Assembly (NCBI GenBank): GCA_965248235.1
Contig: CBDFIU010000005.1
Location: forward strand, 558,001-622,000
Direction: 5' to 3'
DNA length: 64,000 bases
Source of the DNA: UBA6623 sp965248235
Lineage (GTDB): Bacteria; Acidobacteriota; Terriglobia; Bryobacterales; UBA6623
Shown: piece by piece, positions 54,807 to 63,959 of the stretch
Numbering within the stretch: the stretch's first letter is position 1
How the letters are laid out: every line of letters begins with the position of its first letter
The notes under the pieces: model-generated
What the model saw: only the letters and a program-made list of their open reading frames with translations
The model's database searches: none
What the model was told of the DNA's origin: nothing
Program-made: the position numbers and the translations under genes

Positions 54807-55328
54807 ATGCACCTGCACTCCGTTTTGTGCGTCGACGACAGCCCAACCGAGCTGCGCTTGATGGTCAAGGCATTGGAAGGTGAAGGTACGGGACTCAAGA
54901 TCCTGCAAGCGATGGACGGCGAAGCGGCGTTGCGCATGGCGATGGAACATCAGCCGGATTTGATCTTGCTGGACATCATCCTGCCGAAGACGAACGGTTT
55001 TCAGGTCTGTCGGCAACTGAAGACGGTGCCGGAGACGGCGAAGACCAAGATCATCTTGGTGAGCGCCAAGACGCGGAGTGAAGACCGTTTCTGGGGGATC
55101 AAACAGGGCGCTGATGATTACATCACGAAACCGTTTTCGCGAGAAAGTCTGGTGCGGCGGATACTGCGGCACCTCCAACCCGCGGGGCCTGACGAAGGGA
55201 TTCAAGTTCCCAGCCCGAATCAACCGGTGGAAGAGGCCGTGGGGTGGACCCCTGCAGTAGACAACCCGTTAAGCAGGGTTTCCCCATTCGCTGAAAAAGG
55301 CTTGGCTGGGGAGCGGCCTTCATTGTAA
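54807..55328 (+). CDS. Single-domain response regulator (PilH/CheY-like)
   Basis: 173 residues from ATG 54807 (MHLHSVLCVDDSP); a GTG at 54789 overlapping the previous stop is also possible. A complete receiver: acidic pair in LCVDDSPTE, phospho-acceptor Asp in LILLDIILPKTNG, Thr/Ser in ILVSAKT, Lys in YITKPF. The C-terminal 45 residues after the receiver (Pro/Glu-rich) have no fold recognised, and the original 3' end may have been replaced by the IS3 insertion event. The tandem with the broken upstream regulator resembles PilG-PilH pairs for type IV pilus motility, whose other genes are absent. Confidence 0.85.
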   Translation: MHLHSVLCVDDSPTELRLMVKALEGEGTGLKILQAMDGEAALRMAMEHQPDLILLDIILPKTNGFQVCRQLKTVPETAKTKIILVSAKTRSEDRFWGIKQGADDYITKPFSRESLVRRILRHLQPAGPDEGIQVPSPNQPVEEAVGWTPAVDNPLSRVSPFAEKGLAGERPSL

Positions 55329-55553
55329 ACTTCTGCTCGGCCGGTGAAGCGGAGGCGGGCTCCGCGGGAGCGCAACCCGCCAAGGAATACCCGGCTGGAA
55401 ACTCATCGAGACGATGGGTCGGGGCGTGAAGCCGCTCGCTTTGCGCCCCACTCCCACAAAGACCGCGCCCATCGGATCGATAGATTTCCTCATGCCTTGG
55501 AAAACTCATCCCGCCACTCCCGCGAGGCTTGCCCGTTCGAGCACGGTTTGCTC
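55329..55553. other. Gap between regulator and IS3-family transposase
   Basis: 225 bases without a gene. The outer end of the IS3-family element should lie here, but I could not define its inverted repeat. Confidence 0.35.
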
Positions 55554-56323
55554 CTACTCGACCGGAGGAAGATACCCCAGCGCCGAGTGCAAACGCTTCT
55601 CGTTGTAAACGCGCTCCAGAAACTGCCCGATGCGCCGTTGCGCCTCCGCGAAATTTTCATACTCGAACAAGTAGACCTCTTCGTATTGCAAGGTCTTCCT
55701 GAACGATTCCGCCAAGGCGTTGTGGTAGGGATTCGCCTTGCGGCTCATGCTGATCTCGATGCCGTGTTGTTGGAGCAGACCCGTGTAGTCGCCCGCGGCG
55801 TACTGCACGCCGCGGTCGGAGTGGTGCACCAATCCCGGCCCCACCTCGCGCGTCTCCAAGGCCATCCGCAACGCCGCCAGGGGCCACTCGGCCTCCAGAG
55901 TGCGGCCCAGCGACCAGCCGATCACCCGCCGCGAGAAGGCGTCCAACACCACCGCCAGATACACGAACTCCCGCCACAGCCGAAGGTAGGTGATGTCGGC
56001 CACCCACAGTTGGTTCAAACCGCTGATATCGAGCGTCCCCGCGAGATTCGGATAAACCGCCAAGCCGTGCTCGGAATCGGTTGTTCGGATGAACTTCTTG
56101 CGGCGCAGACACAGCAGGTTGTCCTGGCGCATGATGCGCTGCACGCGCTTGCGGTTGATCACCCAACCTTGGCGGCGCAGCTCGGCGGTGATGCGCCGCG
56201 AGCCGTAGGCGGGCATTTCCAAGGCGATGCGCTGGATGGCGTCGCGCAGCGCCGTCTCGTTGTGAACCGGGGGCTGTTGACGAGTCCGATAGTAGGCCGC
56301 GCGGGGGTCCGACGGCTCACCGA
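55554..56323 (-). pseudogene. IS3-family transposase OrfB, 5'-truncated
   Basis: The minus-strand frame is open from about 56323 to the stop at 55554. The N-terminal HTH_21 part (RAAYYRTRQQPPVHNETAL; MPAYGSRRITAELRRQG) is followed by the rve integrase core: DDE residues in WVADITYL, VHHSDRGVQY and NALAESFRKTL, and a C-terminal NEKRLHSALGYLPPVE. OrfA and the extreme 5' part of OrfB are missing where a repeat terminus (ggggctgtgaaaaag) begins. It cannot be expressed as a frameshift OrfAB product, so it is inactive unless complemented. Confidence 0.85.
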
Positions 56324-56349
56324 GGGGCTGTGAAAAAGTGGGGAACAGT
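56324..56349. repeat. Single terminus of the ggggctgtg repeat family
   Basis: ggggctgtgaaaaagtgggg followed by aacagt matches the ends of the elements at 11473 and 41857, and the adjoining cgcttcgac resembles the inside of the 11473 element. The opposite arm is not found within the next few hundred bases, so it is a truncated member. Confidence 0.5.
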
Positions 56350-56488
56350 GCGCTTCGACAGAGGTGAGATTACTGATTCGAATAGAACCCACTCCGGATC
56401 GGTTTGTTCCGCCGACGGAAAAACCGATCCAGACGGGCCACGCCGCCCGACAAGCTCGTCCCTCATCCCCGCTTACGTCGTGGGCAGG

Positions 56489-57154
56489 TCAGTCTGCTTG
56501 TCTGAGTCTTGAGATTGGGTGCGGTTTCAGGTCGGGTAGAACGGCGCCGAGCACCAGGTCGATCCGGCGAGAAGCCCCATACTTCTTGAGAAGACGGTGT
56601 ACGTAAACGTGAATGGTGGATTCACGAATGGCGAGAGCGGCGGCGATTTCGCGAGTTCGAAACCCTTGCGTCAACATCGAAACGACTTGCCGCTCCCGAG
56701 GCGTCAAGCGCGGCTCAACGGGGCCGGCTTCCTCACCGACCCCAACACGAGAGTTCCTCGGCATTTTTCGGCCTTCCCGAATCGAATCAACGATTTCAGG
56801 AATCGTAACGTGTTGAAGAACAAAGACATCTCCGACAAACGCGCGCCGTAGCAGCGGGCGTCTCTCGGCCTCGGACTGCACTAACGCGACGACCCGAGTC
56901 TCTATCCAACTTGTCGCCACACTCTGTAGGGCAGCGGCGACACGCTGGTCGGTCGGACTAAAGTAGGAGAGGACGACTTCCGGACGGCTGCGCCCCACGA
57001 GGCCGGAGAGTTGACCGAGATCGTCCGCTTCCGTGACGATTTCGAAATCCGGTTCCGGCGCCAGCAACCTTCTCATCGCATCACGAAATCCGAGAAGATT
57101 GCATGCGAGAGCAATCGAACATCTGTCGGTGAATTTGCCGCCCATTGATTCCAC
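56489..57154 (-). CDS. LuxR-type response regulator with a degenerate receiver
   Basis: 221 residues from ATG 57154 (or 57145). The C-terminal GerE/LuxR HTH is clear: LTPRERQVVSMLTQGFRTREI, with IHVYVHRLLKKYGASRRID. The N-terminal part has receiver length and pattern, but the acidic pair is replaced (IALACNLLG) and the phospho-acceptor position in PEVVLSYFSPTD is not Asp, so it is a pseudo-receiver that cannot be phosphorylated in the usual way. It would act as a DNA-binding transcription regulator responding by another mechanism. A 16-bp palindrome lies about 85 bases upstream of its start. Confidence 0.85.
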   Translation of the reverse strand: MESMGGKFTDRCSIALACNLLGFRDAMRRLLAPEPDFEIVTEADDLGQLSGLVGRSRPEVVLSYFSPTDQRVAAALQSVATSWIETRVVALVQSEAERRPLLRRAFVGDVFVLQHVTIPEIVDSIREGRKMPRNSRVGVGEEAGPVEPRLTPRERQVVSMLTQGFRTREIAAALAIRESTIHVYVHRLLKKYGASRRIDLVLGAVLPDLKPHPISRLRQAD

Positions 57155-57502
57155 GTCCTGATCTTTTTGAACTCGTTATTCAGTTCCAGCAGATATAGTA
57201 CACTAAACGTTAAGATTCAGGACTAACCGAACTAGTATTGTTCTGATATCAGAACAGATTCTGCAATTATCGGTCGGCTTGCCTCTCGAAAAGCGACCAC
57301 TCTTCGCAATCGATGGGGATGCTTCCCGAGCTGCCACGCCTCATCGACGCGGCCAGGTGAATCAGAAGCGACGGGAGAGGAGCGCCGGCGCCGAGCCTTT
57401 GGATGCCCACGAATATCGCGGGCATGCCCGACCAAGCACGCAATACTTTTATTGGGGAAGCTTACCGCGGAACTACCGGAGAACGTACTGCGGGCGCCCG
57501 CC
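57155..57502. other. Regulatory gap between two regulator genes
   Basis: 348 bases without a gene. The AT-rich part 57180-57260 contains a perfect palindrome at 57240-57255 and likely holds the promoter of the LuxR-type gene. Confidence 0.45.
57240..57255. promoter_or_regulatory. 16-bp palindrome, possible operator
   Basis: gttctgatatcagaac is perfectly self-complementary, sits in an AT-rich segment and lies upstream of the minus-strand LuxR-type gene (start 57154). It could bind a dimeric regulator, including the gene's own product. Confidence 0.4.
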
Positions 57503-58632
57503 TCAGCCGGCCGCTCTGCCCGCGCACTGAGCCACGCCGCGGAGTTCCGTCTTGACGGTTTTAGTGCTCCGCTCATTCCCTGAAGGAAGTCTCTCCACGA
57601 GTTTGCTCAATCTTGACGTCCGCGCCCGATCGCCTGTCGGCCGCATCTTCAAGAAAACGTCAACGAGCACTGGGTCAAGTTGTTTCCCGGCGGCGCTCTT
57701 AATCTCGCTGAGAGCCATCTCGGCGGATTGCGCCAACCGGTAGGGACGCTCGGAGGTGATCGCGTCGAAGGTATCGACAATGCTGAAGATGCGCGCTTCA
57801 ACGGGGATCTGCTCGCCGCTGAGTCCTCGCGGATAGCCCTGCCCGTCAAATCGTTCATGGTGGCCGTAGGCCACTTGGGCCGCCTTAGCCAACTGAGGAA
57901 ACTCCGCCAGCAGTTCGAAGCCGATCTGCGGGTGCAGTGCCATCATCGTTCGCTCGGGCGGCGTCAGGGGGCCGTTCTTTTGGAGCAGATTGTGAGGGAC
58001 CGCAATCTTGCCGATGTCATGCAGCAGCGCTCCCAATTCGAGATCGACCAACTGTGGTTCCGAGAGACCAAGCTCTTTCCCGAACAAAACGGCCAATGCG
58101 GCAACGCGCTCGCAATGCTCTCGGGTCTCGGAGCGTTTGAGGCCGAGCGCCCAAAACACTTGCTCAACCTGTGCCGAGGCTAGGGAGCCTCGCCCGCCGT
58201 TCTCCAGCAGTGATTTCAAGATTTCGTGGGCCTCGGTCTGCCTGCGCTGTGTATCAGGCCGAAGGTGGTTGCGGACGATGGCGGTAAGCTCGCCGGCCTT
58301 CACCGGCTTGACAAGGTAATCGGCGGCCCCGTTCTTCAGCGCGGCAAGAGCCAGCCGTTGCTCATACAAACCGGAAAGCAGGATCACCGGCAATTCCGGG
58401 CATACCGTCTTGACGGTCTGTAACAGATCGAGCCCGCTCGTCCCCGGAATTCCAATGTCGGTGAGCATTAAGTCGTTCCGCTTGTCGGATTGGGACAAGT
58501 AGGCCAAGGCGGATTGCGCTTCGGCGAACACCTCAACCTCGTAGCCTTCCCGCAGCAGCACATCGAGCAGAAACTCCCTCATCGCAGGTTCATCTCGACG
58601 ACCACGATGCAATTTGCGCGCTCTTTCCCCAT
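57503..58632 (-). CDS. HD-GYP cyclic-di-GMP phosphodiesterase response regulator (RpfG-like), one-base frameshift
   Basis: Receiver plus HD-GYP domain, degrading cyclic di-GMP. The true start is ATG 58632 (MGKERANCIVVV); one missing base near 58596 shifts the frame just before DEPAMREFLLDVLL. Restoring it gives the normal IVVVD-DEPAMRE receiver start and a 376-residue protein. Phospho-acceptor Asp in LMLTDIGIPGTSG, Lys in YLVKPVK. The HD-GYP part has LLHDIGKIAVP, GHHERFDGQGYPRG and FDAITSERPYR. It is the only cyclic-di-GMP protein in the window, consistent with a surface-attachment/motility theme shared with the nearby PilG/PilH-like regulators. Confidence 0.9.
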
Positions 58633-59055
58633 ATAAACCCTGTAAAACTGTCGGAATGACGTGTACAGATTCGTACTACGCAGGTAACGAGTATGACGTG
58701 AATCTCCGTCTCGGGCAATCACCCAAGGGTTCACGATTAACTACGCATAACAACCTAGCGTCCCGTATCCCCACAGGATGCGAATTCCAATTCATCGTCG
58801 ATTGACGTTCTTGGGAATCCGCGTTCCAACACTCAGAGTCAACACCTCACACGCCGACACTTCATTCCGGACGCTCCGAGCTTACCTTGATCTGTGTTTG
58901 GAACGGATTGGCCGCCGCTCGAACCCGTCGTTTATCCTATCGAAACTCATTTCCTTTCGAGGAACAGCCAGTCGTTCCGTCTGTTGGATTGACCGCTACC
59001 GATGCCACGAAGGATAATCGGATGGTACAGTAGCCGCTTGAACTCAACCGCTGCG
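58633..59055. other. Divergent intergenic region
   Basis: 423 bases between two divergent regulator genes. No gene seen; the AT-rich part around 58640-58760 probably holds promoters for both. No clear operator recognised. Confidence 0.4.
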
Positions 59056-59796
59056 ATGAAGACCCTGAATTCCAGCACTCCTCCACCCAAACCGGCGCCG
59101 GCCGCGCAACGAATGATCAGGCTGGCGATCGTCGACGATCATCCGTCGTTTCGTGACGCACTCCGATCGGTTCTTTCCACGGATACGGATATAGAGATCG
59201 TGGCCGAGCTTGGAAACGGCCGCCGGGTTCTCGGCATGATCCTCGAGCGAAAACCCGACATTCTGCTGCTGGACCTATTGATGCCCGACATTGACGGCGT
59301 TTCCACTCTAAAACAGATTCAAGAGTCATCGTGCGACGTCAAGACGATCGTGCTGACCGAGTCGGACGACGACGGCATGCAGGTGCTGGCGATGAAACTG
59401 GGCGCCTTCGGTTATGTGGTGAAGACCAGCGAGCCTCGGCAATTGATCGAGGCTATTCGCAAAGTGAACGACGGTGAGATTCGACTCGACAGTCAAGCAC
59501 TGGCGGCGGTGATGCAGGCGGTCGTGGAAAGCAGGGACACAACCGCGACGTTGAGCGTGCGCCAGAGGGTGATCGTTTGGCTGCTGTGCCAGGGTCTACC
59601 CAACCGAGGAATCGCCGCTCGGTTATGTATTTGCGAACAGACCGTCGCCGCGATTCCCCGCATCAAGGCCGCCGGGTTTCTTCGGGTGCGCGACCCGAAC
59701 GTGGGACGTCCCTCCAACCGTCCGAGCAACAGAATCAGAGCGCGGAGCGCAAGCGACGGGCCGAGCGACCACGCCCCAAACTCCGGGGCACGGTAG
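59056..59796 (+). CDS. NarL/FixJ-type response regulator with altered C-terminal HTH
   Basis: About 246 residues from ATG 59056 (MKTLNSST) or 59113. The receiver is canonical: LAIVDDHPSFRDAL, phospho-acceptor in ILLLDLLMPDIDG, TIVLTESDDD, Lys in YVVKTSEP. The C-terminal part begins as a LuxR HTH (RQRVIVWLLCQGLPNRGIAAR, given in part; LCICEQTV), but the recognition-helix region is unusual (AAIPRIKAAGFLRVRDPN) and the rest is an Arg/Ser-rich tail. The tail contains a copy of a short repeat also found at 16671, so the 3' end of the gene may have been replaced. DNA binding is doubtful. Confidence 0.75.
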   Translation: MKTLNSSTPPPKPAPAAQRMIRLAIVDDHPSFRDALRSVLSTDTDIEIVAELGNGRRVLGMILERKPDILLLDLLMPDIDGVSTLKQIQESSCDVKTIVLTESDDDGMQVLAMKLGAFGYVVKTSEPRQLIEAIRKVNDGEIRLDSQALAAVMQAVVESRDTTATLSVRQRVIVWLLCQGLPNRGIAARLCICEQTVAAIPRIKAAGFLRVRDPNVGRPSNRPSNRIRARSASDGPSDHAPNSGAR

Positions 59797-60111
59797 CCCG
59801 GTTCAGCGGTCTTGCGTCCCCAATAGGCGGGCCCTTTGCGGGCCGGTTGAAGAGGCGCCCCGCGGAACACGGGGACGTTTCAACGGCCTTCTTCCATGTG
59901 GCGCACGCGTTTCTTGGCGTCAATGCTCAGCTGGTGTATCGTTGGGTAATGCGGAGCGGATTCCCACTCTCCGCGGGGATGGGCCTCGACGGCGGGTTGC
60001 TCGAAGGGAACTTCGTGGCTTTTCGCGCTTCTTGCAAGCAGGAGGCACGGATTGCCGCAACCAAGCAGCCGGGGTGGTGACAACTAGCGGAGACCCAATA
60101 TCCAATTCCGG
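59797..60111. other. Intergenic region before tRNA-Val
   Basis: 315 bases without a recognisable gene. Confidence 0.4.
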
Positions 60112-60188
60112 GGGCGGTTAGCTCAGTTGGTTAGAGCGCCTGCCTTACAAGCAGGAGGTCCCGAGTTCGAGTCTCGGACCGCCCACCA
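60112..60188 (+). tRNA. tRNA-Val (anticodon UAC), CCA encoded
   Basis: A 77-nt cloverleaf: acceptor GGGCGGT/ACCGCCC, D-loop AGCTCAGTTGGTTAGAGC, anticodon stem-loop CCTGC CTTACAA GCAGG giving UAC, T-loop GTTCGAGTC, 3' CCA encoded. Followed 45 bases later by an IS1595 remnant. Confidence 0.97.
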
Positions 60189-60233
60189 AATCCCATCCCT
60201 GGGATTATGTGTAACTACCTTAAAACAATAGTA

Positions 60234-60655
60234 GATGGGTATTTACTTGACTCAGGTATTGGGAAATAGCCCCTACATGTTGTGGTCGTCCGTAGCGCGT
60301 GTCGCGGTGCCTCCGACCAGCGATTTGTAGGGTGCCGGTGGCACGGCGACGGCCTGTTGAACCAGGCGGTAAAAGAGCTTGCCTCGACTTCTGGACTTGC
60401 GGCGGTTGAAGCGGAAGGCGAATTCGTCGAGGTAGGAGTCGAGATGCTCGTGACTGACCGCTCCTTGATGCGTGCCCAGTATCCAGCGCTTCACTAACGA
60501 CACCACGCGGTGCACCCGGGGGAGCAGTTTCGAGGCGCGCGCCGGTTGCCCCTCCAGGTAGCTCACCTCGTGGCGATAGCCGTCGCCTTCGAGCGGTTCG
60601 TATCCCAGCCAACCGTCGGTATGGACCACGCTGCCGGGTTCGATCGACTCGCCGA
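60234..60655 (-). mobile_element. IS1595-family element, truncated copy (transposase 3' part)
   Basis: Matches the right end of the complete copies (terminus, stop codon and about the last 125 codons of transposase) and stops at gccga, where the efflux adaptor gene begins in mid-sequence. The other terminus is absent. Inactive. Confidence 0.93.
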
Positions 60656-61429
60656 ACTCGTCACCTGCAGGCTCCAGAGGGCTACTCCCAGGACGAGTTG
60701 GTCTATCACACCACCCTGCTCACCGAAGGCGCTCTCGATGAGGCGTTGAACCACCAACGAGCGGCCCTGTCGGCTATCAGCTCAGCCGAGGCCGCGATCG
60801 CGCAAAAGGAAGCGAGGGTCCTGCAGTTCGAAGCGGTGATCGATCGCATCACAGAGGAATTACGCTACACGACCATCCGGTCGCCGATCGACGGGGTGGT
60901 CTTGTCGCGCGCAGTCGAGGTCGGCAGCGCGGTTTCCTCGATTACGACGATGGGCGCCGGCGCGACCATGGTCATGGTTCTCGGCGACATGAGCGCGGTG
61001 TACGTCAAGGGAAAGGTCAACGAGAACGACATCGGCCTTGCCAAGATCGGCCTGCCCGCCCGCATTACCGTTGAAACCTTCAAGGATAGGGTGTTTCACG
61101 GGAAGGTCTACAAGATTGCTCCGCTGGGCGTGGAAGAAGACAACGTGACAACCTTCGAGGTGCGGGTCTCGGTGGAAAACCCGGAAGGACTGCTTTTGGC
61201 CAACATGTCGGCCAACGCCGAGATCATCCTCGAAGAGCACGAGGGCACGCTAATCGTTCCCGAAGGCGCGGTGATCCACGAGCGTGACCACAGCGCGTTC
61301 GTGGAGGTTCCCGACCCGGCGTCGGAATCGGGCAAGCGCCGCGTCGCCGTGGAACTCGGCATCAGCAACGGGACGAAGTCCGAGGTTCTTTCGGGGCTCG
61401 AAGAGGGCGCGCAGGTCGTGTTGCAGTGA
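60656..61429 (+). pseudogene. Efflux periplasmic adaptor (HlyD/MacA-like), 5'-truncated at an IS remnant
   Basis: The frame is open from the IS border with LVYHTTLLTEGALDEALNH; there is no proper start (TTG 60698 at best). Present: the end of the coiled-coil hairpin (ISSAEAAIAQKEARVL), the lipoyl half-motif TIRSPIDGVVLSRAVEVG, beta-barrel (VYVKGKVNENDIGLA) and membrane-proximal domain up to VVLQ. Missing: signal sequence, first lipoyl half and first coiled-coil helix. It would link an inner-membrane pump to an outer-membrane channel. The stop is 8 bases before the permease start, so they form an operon. Confidence 0.85.
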
Positions 61430-61436
61430 AAGTATC

Positions 61437-62687
61437 GTGGACGTCATTCGCCAAATGGTCGCGGGCTTGTGGCGGAACAAGCTGCGCAGCTTCCTGACGA
61501 TGTTCGGCATCGGTTGGGGGGTGGTTTCGCTTGTGCTGATGTCGTCGCTGGCGGAAGGGTTTCGGCAGGGTCAGCGCGAGAGTATGGCGGCGCTGGGCGA
61601 CAGCATCGTGATGGTGTGGGGCGGCCGTACCGAGATGCAAGCGGGGGGTCAGCGGGCCGGACGCCGTATTCGGCTCCGGCAAAACGATGTCCAAGCGATC
61701 CGCGAGCAATGCACGCTGGTGGATGTCGTCGCCGGCGAGGTCAAGCGCCACAATGTCTCGGTGGCGAGCGATTTCAACTCCGGCCGGTTTCTCGTGGTTG
61801 GCGTCACACCCGATTACTTGCGGCTGCGCACCCTGCCCGCGTCGGAAGGCCGCCAAGTGCGGGCCGTGGATGTCGAATGGTCCCATCGTGTGTGCATCTT
61901 GGGAGCCGAGGTTCGCAAGCAGCTTTTCGAGGACCGGGTCGATGTGCTCAACAGCCAGGTCCACATCAACGGCTACCCTTACCGCGTAATTGGCCTGATG
62001 AGCGAGAAGGAGCAAAACAGCTCCTACGACGGCAGGGACAACGAGAAGGTGTTGATTCCGGCCTCCGGTTTGCTTCGCGATTGCCCGCCGAACCGCGGAG
62101 TCGCCGTCGAAGGCTTGCTCGATACGCTTATCTACCGCCCGACGTCGCTCGGAGGGTGGAAAGCGGCACAGCAGCAGGTCAGACGAACCCTGGGGAGGAT
62201 TCACGGTTTCGATCCGCGTGATGAATCCGCGCTGGGCATGTGGGATACGGTCCAGACCGCGGAATTCACCGACGCAATCTTTACATCGATGGAAATTTTC
62301 TTGGGAGCCGTGGCGTTGATCACCCTAAGCCTGGGAGGCGTGGGCGTGGCCAACACGATGCTGATGACGGTTTCGGAGAGAACGGGCGAGATCGGATTGA
62401 AGAAAGCCCTGGGCGCAACGCAGCTTCGGATTATGGGCGAGTTCTTCATGGAAGGGATGCTGTTGGCCATGTTGGCCGGCGTCGGCGGAATATGCGGCGT
62501 TGTGCTCTTGGCGTCAGCGGTCAACATGTTGCCCATGCCCGGCATGTTCGCAGGGCTGATTATCGATGCAAGGGTTGGGTTGATCGCCGCGGCGGCGCTC
62601 GGGGTGGTCGCGATCTGCGCGGCCATGCCGCCGGCCTGGCGCGCCGCGCAGCTCACCCCGATCGAGGCATTGCGCTATGAGAGGTGA
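61437..62687 (+). CDS. ABC transporter permease (MacB/FtsX family), first
   Basis: 416 residues from GTG 61437 (VDVIRQMVAGLWRNKLRSF, Met as initiator), directly after the adaptor. Four-helix MacB-type topology: helix 1 (FLTMFGIGWGVVSLVLMSS), a large periplasmic MacB_PCD domain (about 45-270), then three C-terminal FtsX helices (ITLSLGGVGVANTMLMTVS; LLAMLAGVGGICGVVLL; VGLIAAAALGVVAICAAM) ending in the conserved PIEALRYE. It lacks an ATPase domain, so a separate ATPase is required. Likely exports a peptide, lipid or antibiotic as part of a tripartite pump. Confidence 0.93.
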   Translation: MDVIRQMVAGLWRNKLRSFLTMFGIGWGVVSLVLMSSLAEGFRQGQRESMAALGDSIVMVWGGRTEMQAGGQRAGRRIRLRQNDVQAIREQCTLVDVVAGEVKRHNVSVASDFNSGRFLVVGVTPDYLRLRTLPASEGRQVRAVDVEWSHRVCILGAEVRKQLFEDRVDVLNSQVHINGYPYRVIGLMSEKEQNSSYDGRDNEKVLIPASGLLRDCPPNRGVAVEGLLDTLIYRPTSLGGWKAAQQQVRRTLGRIHGFDPRDESALGMWDTVQTAEFTDAIFTSMEIFLGAVALITLSLGGVGVANTMLMTVSERTGEIGLKKALGATQLRIMGEFFMEGMLLAMLAGVGGICGVVLLASAVNMLPMPGMFAGLIIDARVGLIAAAALGVVAICAAMPPAWRAAQLTPIEALRYER

Positions 62688-62690
62688 CCG

Positions 62691-63959
62691 GTGAGTTGGC
62701 GAGGGGTCGTGGCCGATGCAATCGACTCGCTGAAGTTCAGTCGTCGGAGATCCCTCGTCACGATTACCAGCCTGGGCTGGGGCGTGGCGTCGTTTTTGAT
62801 CTTGATGTCATACGGCAGCGGCTTCGGGCAGGCGCTGCGAAGCGCTTTTCTCGAAATCGGGCACGATCTCGTCCTCATGGCGTCGGGGCAGACGAGTGAG
62901 CAGGCAGGCGGCATACGGGCCGGGCGGCGGGTCCGCTTGCGAACGACCGACGCGGAGAGGATCAAGCGGGACGCTGCCTTTGTCGGGGCCGTTTCGCCGG
63001 AAGGCATGCTCCACGATGCGGTTGTCGTCCGCCGCCATCGCGAAAAGACCTTTACGTTGCGGTCGGTGTGGCCCGAGTATAACCGAATTCGCAACATGCG
63101 AATCAAACAAGGGCGCTGGATCACGCCCGACGACAATCACCATCGTCGGCGGGTGGCGATCCTCGGTTCGAAAGTCGCCAAGGACCTGTTCAGCGACATC
63201 CCGCCGGTGGGCGAGACGATCACCATCAACGGACTTCGTTTCACCGTCGCGGGGACGCTGGAGAGTAAGGTGCAGATCTCCAACTACAACCGGCCCGACA
63301 ACCAGTGCATTTTCATCCCCCATGAGACGATGTCGGTTTTCCGCGACACACGCTATCCCGAGTTCATCGTCTGGTCACCCGTCGCTCGCCCGCTGCTCGA
63401 CAGTGCGTTGAAACAGGTCAGGACGATGCTGGCCGGCATGCACCGTTTCTCGCCCACCGATGAGAAAGCCGTCATGATCTTGGCTTTTAGCCAATTTATG
63501 AAGATGATCGACGGTCTGTCGGCGGCGACCAGCGTCCTGCTGATCTTCGTTGGCGCGCTGACTTTGGGGATCGGCGGCGTCGGCCTGGCGAACATCATGT
63601 TGGCGGCGGTGATCGACCGCACTCGCGAGATCGGCGTATTGAAAGCGCTGGGCGCGCCGCGGCGAAGTATCCTGGCGCAGTTCCTCGCCGAAGCATTGAT
63701 CATCGTGCTGCTTGGAGGACTCGTCGGCGTCGGAGTAGGCGTGGCGGCTACGGAAATCATTGGTTCCGTGCCGTTGCTCGGTCCGCTGTTCAAAGATCAA
63801 GGGGTGACGGCCGAGCAAGGGCGTGTCGAGTTCAGCATCTCGACGACGTCGGTGGTTGTCGCCACGGGCGTTCTCTTTCTGGTGGGGCTGATTGCGGGGA
63901 TTATCCCGGCGATTCGAGCGTCGAAGCTCGATCCGGCCGAAGCATTGCGGTACGAATAG
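62691..63959 (+). CDS. ABC transporter permease (MacB/FtsX family), second
   Basis: 422 residues from GTG 62691, three bases after the previous stop. Same architecture: helix 1 (LVTITSLGWGVASFLILMS), periplasmic domain with IKQGRWITPDDNHHRRRVAIL (given in part), FtsX helices (LLIFVGALTLGIGGVGLAN; ALIIVLLGGLVGVGVGVAA; VVVATGVLFLVGLIAGII) and ending in DPAEALRYE. The two permeases probably form a heterodimer. No ATPase gene lies between the adaptor and the permeases; it may lie downstream of the window or have been lost with the adaptor 5' end. Confidence 0.93.
   Translation: MSWRGVVADAIDSLKFSRRRSLVTITSLGWGVASFLILMSYGSGFGQALRSAFLEIGHDLVLMASGQTSEQAGGIRAGRRVRLRTTDAERIKRDAAFVGAVSPEGMLHDAVVVRRHREKTFTLRSVWPEYNRIRNMRIKQGRWITPDDNHHRRRVAILGSKVAKDLFSDIPPVGETITINGLRFTVAGTLESKVQISNYNRPDNQCIFIPHETMSVFRDTRYPEFIVWSPVARPLLDSALKQVRTMLAGMHRFSPTDEKAVMILAFSQFMKMIDGLSAATSVLLIFVGALTLGIGGVGLANIMLAAVIDRTREIGVLKALGAPRRSILAQFLAEALIIVLLGGLVGVGVGVAATEIIGSVPLLGPLFKDQGVTAEQGRVEFSISTTSVVVATGVLFLVGLIAGIIPAIRASKLDPAEALRYE

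Noticed and set aside
20398..60655. Idea that the 20398 and 60234 IS remnants are the two halves of one element split by an inversion
   Set aside because: They do not meet: about 200 bp of the element's middle is missing from both, so independent deletions are more likely.
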